Shown here piece after piece: positions 35,901-50,900 of a stretch of DNA of 61,205 bases. The stretch's first letter is position 1. Each line of letters starts with the position of its first letter. A program made the translations under genes and the position numbers. The notes under the pieces are model-generated. The model was not told the origin of the DNA, ran no database searches, and was given only the letters and a program-made list of their open reading frames with translations. This stretch comes from Actinomortierella ambigua (Eukaryota; Mortierellomycota; Mortierellomycetes; Mortierellales; Mortierellaceae): assembly GCA_016098155.1 (NCBI GenBank), contig JAAAJB010000148.1:1-61205 (forward strand). The letters are read 5' to 3'.

Positions 35901-38900
35901 CATTCACGTCGTCTCTCCATTCACGCATACAAACTTTACGCTATTTTCCTCAGTTGGCTCGCCTATACCTTCCATGGAAGCCAGGGGCCAAGGTATCCTT
36001 TGTTCTCTCTTGTTACAGTAACCTCCCTCCTGTTCTTTGGTGCATGATCCCCAAAGCCCTCATTTTGTTGTACATCCTTCCTATTGGGCCTGTCTACCAC
36101 CCCCCTCTCCTTTTAATCCCTCCCCCTCCTCTCTCTTTCTCTCTCTCTCTCCCCTGCCTACTTTGTTCTCAGCCTCATACTCGCATACTTTTTGGGTGTT
36201 GCGTTTCCACCTCATTTGCATTGTCCATTGTGCATTCACCATTGCTTGCTCAACCCCACCATTAGGAGAATTCTGCACTTTGGGGTATTTTTGTATTCTT
36301 CCCTGTTGTGTTCCGAGCTGAGCTGGGTGTGTCGTAGTAGCACATGGAAACCCGGCGCGTTGGATCCTTTGTCGCGCTTTATTAACACCAAATCCTCTCC
36401 TTGCCTCCAATCGCATTCTTTTGCTCTTCCTCCCCTGCGGTGCCTGAAACGCAAAAACGAAACATTAAACAACGGTCATCACTATATCACTTTACCTACC
36501 ACCACTTTATATCACTCTACCTTTCTTCAACCTTATCAACGCTCTTTATTCGTTTCCTACATCCTGCTGTGATTGGTGTTCAGCAACAGCATCATCTCTT
36601 GCTGGCACTGAAGGACAGCTGCCTGCCTCTTTCGACACTCAACACCATCACCACGGCACCAATAGTTTACAAAGCCCCGAGGCTGAGGTCGCTTGTCCAC
36701 GCGACGCCTCTCGTTCCAGTGAGACGGCGGAGAAGAGCATTCCCAACAGCAGCAGCAGGAGCAGCGATAGAAGCAGCCAGCATCACCAACCTTCTCAGAA
36801 GGGAGCACACGCCAAGTGTGAGCAAACTACAACGTCAGGACAGGAAAACACTCAGTCTTCATTTGCTCATTCCATCACTGTTGCACTTTTCGGCCGTGTT
36901 GTCCACACTACAGAGTCTAGTCCTGTCGAGGCCGATATGGGCAACCTGGCGTCCTCACACGCATCCCCGACACGGCCAAGGTCATCCTCTGCGATTTCTC
37001 AGCAGCGGCAGGGGGGTGCTAACATTATTGAGGATGCACATGCTGTGTCCAACAAGATGTCAGGGGAAATGCAGCGTGCCAGTCATGCCTCCGCAACGGT
37101 CAGTGCGGATAAGCAACAGCAACAACAACAACAGGCACTCAAACAACACAAACAAGCACCAACTGCATCAACTTCTACTGGTATGTCTCATGGCGCCCCA
37201 GAGCTTTCCCCCCCTTCCCTCTCTCCCTCTTTCTCTCCATACATCCTTCCTTCTGTCCTCTATTACTTCCTTCTTTTGTCCTTCTCCCTCCTCCACACCA
37301 CTATTGTTGGCAGCCTCTCTCCTCCAGTGCTCATTGTGGTTACGCGACTGGATGACGATGGCAAAACCTTTCTCTGTCCCCTTCACTCCCCCTCTCCCCT
37401 ATCTTGAAAGGCACACCTGTGGTACGAGATGACAAGTATTAGCCAATGGTGAATGCAAAGATTCTCAGCAAGAAGGAAAAATAGGGGGGGGGGGAGATGA
37501 AAGAGAAGGCCGATGAGGTCTTCTTTTCCCCCTTGGAAGCGAGAGTCAATTAGGGCTCAATAGATTGAAAGCGAACCTGCAAGACTTTTCTTAACTTACC
37601 AGCTCTTTCTTATGGTTCAACTATTTCTCGCTTTCAGTGGCGAGTGAGACCGAGAAGGAAGAAATCGCAGAGAAGGTTGCCAGCTCTCTCTCTGAAGAAC
37701 AAGGTGTCTCATCGAGTGAAGGTAAAGTGAGAGAACAAAGTTTAGGCCTGCAGACTGATTGAGAATCACCCTTGTCCAGCTACCATGTTCGCCTAAAATG
37801 AAGCAACTCGCTGCTCAATAACAACATGCCACTCTATCCCTTCTATCCTATCATTTCTCCCTCTTCTTCTCATTTTGGCTCTCGCTCTTGCCCCCACTCC
37901 CTTCTCTGTCTCTCTCCCTCTCTTTTTGCAACCATATAGAAGCATCAGGGGCGGCAGCAATTCCTAAAAGTATATTGCAAAGCAGGGGCACTAAGGAGAC
38001 AGGGAAAGCAAGTTCCTCTACAAGGATGCATTCCACGTCCTCCTCATCCTCACTCAGTGTTTCAATACCTAGGGCGGCAGCAACCACGACAGGTGGGCTA
38101 GCGACGGCAGGAACAGTGCGGACGCCGACCGTACGCACACCCGTCATGACTGACCATCAACTACAACAACTACAACAACAACAGCAGCAGCAACAGCAGC
38201 AGGTACACCAGCAGTTTTGGTCACTGGCGCCCGCACCACCTATCCCCTCGCCGTCGCTTTTGCTAGGACCTGCATCGTCATCTGCAGTCGCAAATCAGGA
38301 GGAGATTGAGCAGTACCGCGCAGAGCTGAGCATGTCAGCCTATCGGTCGCTACTCAACACACAGCAGCGACACGATATGCAGCAGCCACTACCACAACCA
38401 CCTCAACCACCGCCACCACTGCAACAGTATCAACCACATGCAATGCCAAGGCACGAAGAAAATAGCGCTGTTGTCACCGTTCCACCACCCTTGACCAGCG
38501 GTAGCAGCCATGGCAATACCAGTGACGGAAGTACAGGCAGTCTTGAGAACAGTAGCGGGATGATTCTGGGCAACCAAACACCGTCAGTGTTAGGAGAAAA
38601 CGCAGGGGAGTTAGATGCACCAACATCATCCACTCCAAGCGTGCTGGCAGGTGCAACAAAGCATGCAGTGCCAGTGACAGCAGCATCGTCATCAACTTTG
38701 GCACCGTGGCAACCCTCCACTCTACGCACAGTGGCCAATAGGCCCAGTGGCTGCAAAAGCAACTGCAGCAGCAGTGGTAGCAGGAAAAGTGAGGGGTCGA
38801 GCAGCTCATCGGGTTGTGCTGCAGTGGGCGGTGTAGACGCGACCACAGATCTGATAACAACACAACCAGAGAATACGAGCGCATGTTCGGTGGCTGCGTC

Positions 38901-41900
38901 TGTACCTACCAACACCACTGAAAAGAATGCGAGTGCAGGTGGGACGGTCACACCACTAGTATCGTTGGAGCTGCCGTTGCAGAGTAGGCATGGGGGAGAT
39001 GCCGTTCGAGAAAACAAGGTTTGGCAGCAGCAGGATGGCGAAGGCGACAGGAAGTTGGAATGCTCGTCATTGGAGCAGCGAACGATAGCAGTGTCAGGAT
39101 TGATGGTTGGCGACTACAGAGCAGACACCGGCGAAGGGGAATCGAATGGCAGTGATGCGTTCAAGCGGGGAATGTCTTCTTCATCAACCAACAACCATAG
39201 CAGCAGTAGCAGCAACAATATTAAGAAGAACAGAGGCGATCTTACAGTCCCGAAGACACAAGAAGCCATAGAATCTACTTCATCCGCTACTGCTACTACT
39301 CAGCAATCCTCCTCGACCACCACTGTTGTTGTATCTGCTGCTGCGTCTTCGTCCATGTCGTCGTCCTCGTCCTCGTCGTCCCCATCCTCACCATCACAAC
39401 AAAAAGCCGAGCACACTTCTTCGACCGTCCGACATCCTTTGCACCAAAGTCATTTGAGTCAGAGCCACAACCATCACAGCCATCACAACCATCACAACCA
39501 TAAACGACCACAGCACCAGGCACACTCTCACTCTCACTCTCATTCGCATGCCCGGGTGCATAACCAGAGCCACCACCACCATCATCACCACCATCATCAC
39601 CATCAAGCATACTGCAACTCGAGTCCTTCCAGCGACTCTGGATCCAGCTCCCCGGGATCGAGCTCGCCTCTCATGTCATCCTCGGCATCCTCCGTCTCGT
39701 CGCCCCACTCCACAACAACGCCGGGTGCTACATGGAAGTCACGGTTAAGGCGGTCGCTGTCCCATCAAGAGAAGATCCAATCGCCTTTATCCAATGTCTT
39801 CAATCCAGAGACCTCCTCCATTTCGACCACGAGCACAGCTAACTCTGCACTGGCTTCTTCGTCGGTTTCCTCGTCCTCGTCTTCTTGCGATTCTGGCACG
39901 GAGAGAGCATCCGAGTCCCGGAGGCGAAGGAAGGCGAGCAGCAGTTTGCACCACCATCTTCATCACCACCACTCAGGCTACAGTCATCCACTTGGATCCC
40001 ATCTCCACCACCACCCGGCGAGGGAAGTATCAGCGCCATCTGAGCGCTCTTCGACGCGTGCTCTCTCCTCGTCGCCTGAGGTCGCCTACATCACCCCCAC
40101 TTCTGCTCCTGTCGCAGCCGCCGCCTCTACTCTTAACCCCCGAGAGCAGGAAAATCCACCCCAGAGTCACCAGCCACAACAGCCCCCTCAGCCGCGGTTA
40201 CGTAGGCGTGCAGTTAGAGACGATTCACGCTCTCTCTTCGAAAGCGAGCCTTTCGAGAAAGCGGCCACCTCGAGCACAATACACCAGCGACAGCCAGCGC
40301 CACAGCATGCTCACGGGGACGACGATGGTAGCCATTCATCGCAAAGTATAGACGTCGAGAAAGAAAAAGTTGGCGACAAAGAAGAGGGTCCCAAGAATGA
40401 GTTCGACAGGGAGATAGAGGATGACGAAAATGAGGACGACGAGGATCAGGGCGACAACAATGAGTCAGATGAACATCAACGCACCATTACCGAAGGCTCG
40501 TTGGCCCAAGTCAGCCGGGTATTGGCAGCGGTACAGTTGCAGGAGACAGTCTCCGATCAAAGTACGATGGCAGACGGTGTTGGGGACGACGGATTGGGAA
40601 AGAGAGACGCAGGATCGACGTCATGGACACCAGTAGCTGCTACATCACGGTCTCGGAGTGTCTCCAGCACGCTTCGTCCCTCGTCGTCGTCTGGCGCAAC
40701 AATGAACCACACCACTTTGGCCATGGCAGGCAATAAGGCTATCCAACAGCACCTTGACGACACGCAAGATATTTTAGGAGCAAGCGCCTCTTTTTGCTCT
40801 TCAGCATCCGTTGGAGAAGATGGCATGGGCCAACAGCTGGTCAGTCTTGTCAGCAAGGACCATGGTTCAGTGACGTTATCATCCTGCCCAACTTCACCGG
40901 GTCAACGCAGCAACATTAGCTCCGGCAGTGGGTATGGTGTTGCCGGTGGGAGCAGCAGCAGCATCAACCAGCGACATGGGCATCGGGTCCGGCCGCTTAA
41001 CATCTCCCAGGACTCCCAGCGATCGTATGCAGACGAATACTACCTAACTCCGGCGTCACCACCAGGATCGCCAGGAGAAGGCATCGGGGGGCGTAGAAGA
41101 GGAAGTGTGAGGACTGACCTTTCGGTTTCGCCGTCTTATACTGACGTCCACCCTGCGACTGGGAGTGGCGACAATGGCAGTGGCAGTGGCATTCGACCAC
41201 CTATTGATATCTCTTCATCGACCTCCATGTCCTTTGACCATGCTGTGAGTCAGCATTCCAGCGGGATCTTGCACAACCAAGCCAATTCCATTGCATCCTC
41301 GCCATCATCGTACCATCGCCACCACTCTGTCTATGTCCTTAGCGGCCACATGTTGAGGGATTCGCCCCAAGAGTCGCCAAGGTCCCGGCTCATGCGGATT
41401 GTGAACACCGGTGTTGACCAACAGGACAACAACTCTTACACGACCGACAGCGACTCGGATTGTTGGGGTCGAAGATTCAATTCACCTCTCTCGACCTCTG
41501 GTGGTAGCCAAAGGATCTTTGACCGGAAAAAGTCGCTTGATCGTGTCACTGCCGAGTCCGACGCCGAGGAAGACCCGCAGCACCAGCTTCTGACAGCCAA
41601 AGTCGGTGGCGGTAGTAAAGGCGTGATGACGAAGACGGGTCACGGAGGCCTGCTCGATGGGGGGCGTGACAGCCGGAGCAACAGTGTCAGCAGCCGGACC
41701 GGGTTTACAGTAGGAGGATTGGTGCCTACACCGCGGTTATTGCCGACTCGAAAGACGTTCACGCCCTGTGGACGAGACGATTCGCTCCCAAGACTACACC
41801 AACATCCACTCCACTTTGAATATGACTCTGATACTGGGCCAGCCTCCATGTCAACTGCGAGCGGTTTCAGTGGACCATCGATGGCTCGCCTGGACCAGCT

Positions 41901-44900
41901 ACTCTCCTCGCCGTCCTTTGGGGCTCATCACCCCTTGGCCATGGAAGGTGGTGCTCCCAGTGGTTCAACATGCTGCATTGGTGGAGGACCAGGATCAGGA
42001 GGGATGGGGGTCAGCACAGGCACAATGTCGCTCAGCCCTACCAACAATAGTGTCGGAGGTACGACTTCCTCGTCCTCCGCAGCTGGAGCCTTCTTCCCAG
42101 ACCTGTCAGCGAACGCGCCTCAAAACTTGGTGTCCCAAATCGGGTTCATGGACGATACGAATGAGCTTAACGCTATGCAAGCCCTGATCCGCGACATAGG
42201 CCGTGCGAAGGCCAAATCCGACCTTGAGATCCGGATTGTGTTAGATGGTTGGTATGAGGCCAAGCGGGACAAGGACAGCGCTTTGGGCATGTATGAGCAA
42301 CAGGGTGTCCACGTGCCAGCCACTGCCACGATCCTGGCGACAGCGGTCAAGGCAGAGATCTTGGATGACGAGCAGTCGGAGGACGAGATCCTTGACGATC
42401 TCCCACGCACATCAAGCCCGGCACCAAGCTCGTTGATGCTTCAGGGCAAGGCAAAGGCAGGTGAACAAGGACTGGTATTGGTCAGAGAAGAAGGTGGCGA
42501 AGAAGGCGGCCTCAAAGAGAGACATTCTCACCTGCAGGAGCGGAGTTGGAGCGATTCGGCCACCACGACCACATCGTCCGCCACGACGCTCGCGATCGAC
42601 ATCCCACAGCCCAAGAGTGGCTCATCTGCGGGCAACCTTCTAAGCCTTCATGGTGTAGGAAGCAGAGGTGGTGATGGCTTGACGGATTTCGACGAAGACA
42701 CGTATGAGGATCTACAACAGCAGCAGCAGCAGCAGCAATACCCAAGCAAGCAACTCCGAGCCATCTCGCGCAAGCGGTCGATTATGTCGCGACGGGTGAT
42801 TGCGTCCAACTCTTGGCCGCCAACCATCCTGGCCAGCTCGCACACGACGCTGCTCATCTCGATCGAATGCATCTCGCAGCAGATATTGCATACCCCAGTC
42901 TCAGCGCTGATCCAACACCCGCTCAAGGCGCTCGAGATCATGAAGCGCCTGCAGATTCTAATGGAGCGTCAACGAAGGATGGCCGTCGGGAATGCCGAGG
43001 CGGAGGATTTACTCACGAAGCTGGTCTATGTGTTTGCGCCCGTCAGTCGACTCTCCGAGCGCCTGGTAAGAAGTGGTGATTTGCTTTTCTTGAAGAAGGG
43101 TTGAAGAAAAAAAACACAGTAGGGCTAAAACAAAAAAATCATTGCCTGACCTCATGGATGATGTCTGTGACATAATATGAATATCCAACCATGTTTTTGT
43201 TCTTTTTGAACTGCTTGCATTTTTTTTTAAAAAAATGTTTTAGCATGAGCACCAGTTGATGCAGGAAGAGTACCAGCGGTCTAGCGAACTGGAGCCTCCT
43301 TCCGGCCAGCTTACATTCCTGGACCCAAGTAGCTTACACCACGCAGGCATCGTGGACTGGTCTCCTTTGCCTTCGCCCGCTGTTCCGCTTCCGATTGGTG
43401 GTGGTATGCTAGGCCACATGAGTGGTGGCGGTGGTCAGAGTGCCCTGGACCGCGATGGCTTCGAACAGCTCACACCATTGGGAACTCCAACCTTCAGGCA
43501 CTTGACTGTAGAGGATAGTCGAACCAAAACCAGCGGCTCCCGGCTTGGTATCTCCATTGACTTGAGTGAAGATGAAGAGGATGAGGTGGACATGGAAGAT
43601 GAGCAAGATGGAGCACACGTGGTAAAGCAGCATCAAGGTGATGGCAAGCTAGAGGGAGATAGCAAACGCTCGCGGATGCGGGCGCGGTCGACTTCGGTGA
43701 TGGAGAAGAAGAACTTGGCCTCAAAGTTTTTGCTGTCATCCTCTTCCTCACACACGCTCCAACCGGAGAGCCGTCGGCAGAGGACAGTCTCGTCTCCGAA
43801 TGCAGACACGATCTTGCTGGACATCATGACCGTCGCGTCCGCAGCGACCACCTCGCCCACAAAGCTGTCATCGCCACGGTCGGCCAAGCACCGTTTCTCG
43901 ACTGACCTCGAGAGCCGACTGCGAGCAGGAACAGCCGATGGTGTTGTACCGGCCAACTGCATCGTAGCTGAGCATGGCCGCGCTTTCTCAGCAGGCGAGA
44001 TTCAAATCCAGACCCAACGGTTTGTCGACGAGGTCGAGGCTGAGCAGTGTGGAGGCCTCTTCTCAACGATGCCGATCGCATCTTCGGGCCACCATGTGTC
44101 TTTTGGTGGTTCGGATGATCCAACCCCTGCTGGAGGCATCAGCGCAAGTGGCGCGGCCAAGAGTAGTAATCACAGCCGAGGCGGGTCGTCGACGGGACAT
44201 GGCGTGAGCTCCAAGACCTTCCTTGGGACGGCGTCGCTCCGAGTGCTACCCTCTCATGTAAACAAGCGCGCTTCAGCTCCTCCACTGACTAGATCGACGA
44301 CGTCAGCGAATGATATGATACTGGCTCATGGTAACAGTCGATCGCCTTCTGGACAACACGGAAGCAGCGGCATCATCCGACCCCATTCGATCGTCTCCAG
44401 TACGTCTTCTCCTCGATCAGAGTTCAGCCAGACCCGAGATAAGGAGGTTCTGAGCAGTGGCACCCCAGCGGCATCTCCACATCGTGACACCTTCATGGAT
44501 GAAACGACCACATCGAGCCCAATGTCCACCGCCGCGGTGAAAGGACCCATGGATCCATCAAGCCCATACCCTTCAGACCAGCATGGTAAAGATGCTCTGA
44601 GAGATGGACCATCGGCATCCATGTCATCATCGACAGCAGCATCACCACTCAGTCGATTGGCTCCATCGTCTTCGCCCTCCAACTCTGGGACGGGGCGTCG
44701 GCCCTCAGCTGCATCTTCCAAGTTATCCGACTCGTTGCTCTATGGAAGTGGTGGGTTGACGAGCGGTGGTGAACTGAGCGGCTCTGACTCTGGCTCCAAC
44801 ACGCCTTTGCTTCTTCCACAGGCAGACCGCCATTTAGATCTTCCACTTCCTGGCCTAAAGAGTACTGGCGGTGGTGGCGGTGGGAACAAGAAGCCCAATG

Positions 44901-47900
44901 AGCGCAAGAAACTCGCTATGAATCTGTTTCGGTCACTCAAGTCAGTCTTTAACCAGCAGCTGTCGATGGTGGAGAAGGGCAGCATACAGTCGCCTACAGG
45001 ATCGAGTACAAGTGCGTCAACAGACGCCTCCGGAGGGACTCCAGGAAGTTCATCAAAGTCTGGTATGTCGTGTAGTCCTACAGTGTCATCATCATCGTCG
45101 CGCATGGCGCAGATGAGATCACGTTCGACGAGCATGTCCAATGCATCGACCCTTTGGACCTACTTGTCCCCAAGCACCATCTCACCCATATCTCCGGCTT
45201 CACCTTTATTTCCACCAGCTTTCCACTCTGTGGCTAGCGGACATGTTTTCTCTAGCGGTGACGCGGTAGGTACACCTCCTTCGAGCACCCTGAGCAAGCC
45301 TAGCTCTGGCTCCTTTCTGCTGAAGCACCGCACGTCGACACCGTCGCCGACATTCTCCGTATCTGGAGCGTCCACAACTCACTCGCCATTGAGTGACCAG
45401 ATGCTTCAGCAGCAGCAGCAGCAAAAGGCGATTCAACCATTGGTCACATCAGCGACGATGACAGTCGTACCTTCGCCCTTGGCGGGAACGGTGTTGGTGA
45501 CCGGCCCAGCGACTGCGGAGAGCAAGACAGAGCTACCAAGTGCCTCATCAACCTCGACAACAGCGCTGGATCAGCTGCCGCTCGCCAAAGTGTTGACACT
45601 GACCGTCTGCCGGATCTGTGACGAGGAAGTGCCCTCGGCCTACCTGGACCGTCATAGTGAGACGTGCAAGCTGCAGCATGAGTGTAGTATGAAGCTCGAG
45701 GGGTGCAACTACGCCCTTGAGAAGCTGTGTAACTGTGCCTTTCAGCGGAAGGAGCGCATTTCGGTAGGTTGATAGGGGATGCTTTCCGTTTTTTGTCAAG
45801 ACTGCAATCGTGCCTCATGTACAGAAAAAAAAGGACTTCCGACTCACCTTATCATTTTTGGAATGAATGAAAATAGGCAATGAACCGGCCCTACATGGAC
45901 TACCACAATGTTCGGGACTTGGAACGCCTGCAGATGCTAGCCCACAAGTACGGACTAATTGAACTGTTCTCCGCAGTCTAGGATATATATTACGTTGTTT
46001 ATATGTATGACATCTTGGAACAAAAAAATGTCTGAATTATTAACCTTCCTTTCTCTCTAGGGCGTACATGGTGACAGAGTCAGACCCTCGACATGCGATC
46101 CAAAAGCTGGGAAAGTATCAGGCACGGATTACAGCTCTGTTGGACGATGCAAGGAATACTGCGTTAGATGACGAGCTGCTCCGAATCGGCAAGAAGACGG
46201 CACATGTGGTTCGTGAGAAGCTCGAAACTATGCAGACCATCCAGGACCAGCTGAACTTGCTCATCATGCGCGAACAAGTCGCCACACAGATGCACTTGAA
46301 CCAGAGCTTCATGACCACCCCGACCATGCCTTTGACGCCCACCACCACCACCACCACCGCCACCATGACTACTACCGCATCCGCTACTGCCAGTGCCACT
46401 GCCGGTCCACACCACCCCGCTAGCCTTTTCGCGAGGTCGCAGAGCACCGGTGCACTGCTGACAAGCTCGACGTTGGCTACAGCTGCCAGCCTGTCTACTA
46501 GTAGCGCTGGCTTAAAGCAAACACTTGGCAGTGGCACATTGATAACGGCGTCGTCGTCTTCCACCTCCTTTTGGGGTGGCAAGCGCAAGCAATCCAAGGT
46601 CAAGGCGATCAACACCTCAAACAGCGTCAGCTCGACTGCGGGAATGGGTGGTGCTTGGATGTGTGGAGGAACCAACAGTGCAGGCGACCCGCTTTCGGCC
46701 TTGCCGACCCCGTCATCGACGACATCGACCACCAAACCTCCGCTCCCTCTGCAGATCTCGCAGACAGTGACTGGTGTACCTGGGTCGTCGTCAATGTCGC
46801 TTGCCTCGACGCTGGTGTCTTCTGGGAGTAGTAGCCTGGCCATTCGTAAGAAATCAACCAATTCGTGGATCTCGCAAGGATCGTTCTCGAGCCACAAACG
46901 GAGGGAGAGTGTCATATCCAACTTCTCCTCGCAAGGTATGCTTTTTTTTGTTCATGGAGACGAAAAAATGGCCTTTTTAGACAACAGATATATTTGGAGA
47001 GTGCGTTGAGGAATAATTGCTCTTTTTTTTTAGTTGTCCTCACACAGATTCGGACCAGGCAGCATCTAGCCATAGTCAGTCTTTGGGAGGAGGAGGAACT
47101 CTGCAGTACTCGACTACCAAGCAGTCGCTGACGAATCTTGGCAGTGGTACAGCGCCTACGACACCGATCAAGGAAAGATCCTCAGGAGGCAAACGGTTCA
47201 CAACCTTGTTTGCGGCCTTTATACGCGGAGGCCGCAGTCGTATGAATAGCTCCAACAACCTGGCCCTCCAGAGAAAGCTCTCAGCATTTCCATCGCCTGT
47301 CACGGTCATTGGCAGTGGTGTTGTAGCGAGTCAATCTCAGGAGAGTCCAGGAACTACTGTTGGAGGAGGCACGGTACAAGGCGCCTCCGCAATGGAGCAA
47401 GGAGCTACAGCAGCCTCATATGCAGGATCTGCGAGCACCCCTGTCATGACCCCCTATTCGCCTTCGCCGTTCAGCCAGCTCATGTCACCCAATAAGTCCC
47501 GAGTGCCGAGCATCCAAGATTTTGAGATCATCAAGCCCATCAGCCGTGGCGCCTTTGGGTAACTTGTCTTTGTTTTTAGGGAAAGATTTTTTTTAGTATG
47601 GTGCAAAGAAGAAACTGTGTATTGACCTCATGCCTCACCTTCCTCACTTTCTCTTTTCAAACATTTCGTTCACCAAACGGACAAAAAAAACACATGCACG
47701 CACAACTTCTGTAGAAAGGTGTATTTGGCCAAGAAGAAGACAACCAAGGATCTGTATGCGATCAAGATCCTGAAGAAAGACGACATGGTGCGCAAAAACA
47801 TGGTGAACCACGTGCTAGCGGAGCGACGGGTGCTGGCCTTGACACGGACACCCTTTGTCGTGCAGTTGTTCTATGCGTTTTCGAGCAAGGACTACCTGTA

Positions 47901-50900
47901 CCTAGTAATGGAGTACGTGATTGGTGGCGACGTGTCGTCGCTGCTGGCCGTCTATGGCTACTTTGAAGAAGGGATGGCACGGATGTACATTGCCGAGTGT
48001 GTGCTGGCGCTCGAGTACCTGCACGCGAACGGGATCACGCACAGGGATCTTAAGCCGGACAACATGTTGATTAATGCCGAGGGTCATATCAAGCTGACCG
48101 ATTTCGGCCTGAGTCGTATCAGTGTCCCCGACCAGAACGATGTCCTCTTCAACTTTGACGAGCCACGCATGTCAACCCTCTTCCAGAAACGCCAACAGCG
48201 CGCCCGTATGGCCCATGCCGCTGGACAGACATCATCTACTGGCACTCCGGTCCCAGGAGCAGGACAGCAGCCCCCGCTCACGCCACTGCAGCAACACCAG
48301 CAACACCAGCACCTCACTGTCCCGTCCCAGCAATCGCCCCAACCCCTGACGGCAGGCTCGTCGAACCACACAGGTGCCTCTATGGCTGCCGCTACTGCAG
48401 CTACCGAGGCTACTGCCACGAACAGGTACTCGAACGCGACGCTGCCGCCCTCAGCGTCGTCACGCAGTGCCCGACGCCATCGTGCCAGTAGTAAGGCCCT
48501 TCTGGGGACGCCAGACTACCTGGCGCCGGAGCTGTTACTGGGTATTGGTCACGGCGCGGCGGTGGACTGGTGGTCGTTGGGGGTGTGTCTGTTTGAGTTC
48601 TTGACAGGGTATCCGCCGTTCATGGATGAGGCGCCCGAGGCGATCTTTAAGAACATTTTGAACCATGCTATCCAATGGCCGACGACGTCCAGCAGTGGTG
48701 GCAGCGGTCATGAGGAAGGCGGAAGCGGAGATGGCGAGGAGGAACAAAAGAAGAAGAAGGGGGAGGGGGAAGAGGAGGAGGAGGAAAAGGAAAAGCAGCA
48801 GCAGCAGCAGGAGGAGGAGGAGCAGTGGATGTCCCCTGCGGCGCGTGATCTGATTATAAAGTTGCTGAGCCGAGATCCTGCTCATCGACCGCATCCGACG
48901 CAGCTCAAGCGCCACCCATTCTTCAAGGGGATCGACTGGGAGAATATCCGCAACCAGGAGGCGCCGTTCATCCCATGCCCGAATGATAACATGGACACCA
49001 GCTACTTTGACGGTAAGTTCCTTGTTATATTTTTTTATCGTTGTGTTGTGGTCAAGAGTAATGGAGACTCAATTTTTTTTTTTTTTTTGGTCACGATAGC
49101 TCGAAATGCTCGTCCAGACATTCGAAGACTATCCAATGGAAACATTGACGAGATCTCGTCAGGCCACGTTAGCCCGCGCCCGAGATCGTCCCAGTCGCCA
49201 TTGACGACGCCAGCGTTAGATGAGGCTACGATGGCATCAGCGTTTGCAGCCAACATGGAGCATCACGGTGTCTCGCTGGATGCGGCCGCGGTCAAGGTGA
49301 TCATGGGCAGTCCATCTCCGGCAGCAGAAGAGAGGAGAACAACAGAAGCACCAAGAGCAGGAGGAGGAGGAGGAGGAGGAGGAGGAGGAGATGAAGTAAA
49401 CATCTCTGACCGACAGTTGAGGATTGACACCTCGTTCGTGGCTGCAAGTCCTCCAGTGTTACAGCCTGCCTCGCCAAGGAAGGATGTCCATCTTCGGCAA
49501 GAGTCTTCATCGTCATCCACGGTATCGTCCCATAGCACAGGAGGAGGAGGCAGAAGACGAAGTAGTGGTGGTGGTGCTAGCAATGGTGACCGCCCCCTTG
49601 TTACCTCGTCCTCTTCGTCCTCGGTGCCTAACGCTCGACCCAAATCGCTGAGTGGACACGGCCGGTCAAAGTCGGTGACGAATCGCGTGTCTTTTTCGCC
49701 TGGGTTCGGCCAAAGACCCAGCCATCGCGATCTTTTGCGTGCATCGATGGAGCAGCAGGAGCTTGAGATTGTGCAGCAGGAGCAGCAGCAGCAGCAGCAG
49801 CAGGTGAAGGTACAGCAGAAGAGGACCTCCTTCTCAGCCATGGGACCACCCATCTTGGGCATCTTGGGCATCGGCGAGGCTGCGGCCGCACCCTCCAGCT
49901 CTCTCTCTTCATCATCACATCTTGGTCCAGCAGCCGAAAGGCAGAGCGGAAAAGGTCGACGACGTAGCAGCACCACGCGAGACCTGGACATGGTGGCAGC
50001 TGGAGAATCACTGGAGGCAGCCGCACGGCGCCAGGACCCAAACGGAGCGTACGTCGACAGGGCGATGAATAACATGGAGTCAAAGAAGAAGGGTTCTGTC
50101 CTGGCTGGTATGGTGCAGGCGGCGAGCCAAGATATGCAGACGCTTTCACCTTCGTGGCAGCAGCAGCAACCTTTTCATCCATCGACGCCAGCTCCGTCGT
50201 CACCATCAGGTCCTTCTCGCACGTTGCCACCTACCACCACAGCAGGAAGTCCTGGACAAGCGAGCCCAGCGGTGGTGTACTCGGCGTTGTCCATGTCGTT
50301 GTCGGCGGAGAAGTTGAAGAAGACGAGCATGGCAAGCATGTCAACGGTGACGGCAACCGCACTCCCAGATATACCGGGGGCATCCTCCGCTTTGTCGCCT
50401 TCAGCAGTCGCGCTCACGCGACGATCAAGTCAGCAGCTCCAGGAACAAGGGCCCTCCTCTCAAGGTGGCAAAGGTCTTGACGGCGGTGATGGCGGCGGAA
50501 GCGGCAGCAGTAGCAGCAGCATGAGTGGTAGCTATCGTCATGGGCACCCATTGCACCAATGTCAAGATGGTCACTGTGGCGGTAGCGGGGCTGCTGTTGT
50601 CAGTCAACAGCAACAGCACCAGCAACAACATCTGGCACACGACGACTCTTCCACAGACGAGGAGCTCGAGCGACATGCGGGGCAAAACACCATACCGCAC
50701 GCCTATCTTCATCCCTCACCACGATCCGTCCCGATATCGTTCACAACGGATTCTCATTCGGGAGAGGAAGAGGATCATGACGATGGTCATCATCACGATC
50801 ATGACGATCTTGACGACGGCTTGGAGAGCGACGATGGGCATACTGTGGTGATCCGTGGCACGATCGGCCAGCGACATGGTAGCACGAGTAGCGGCACTGG

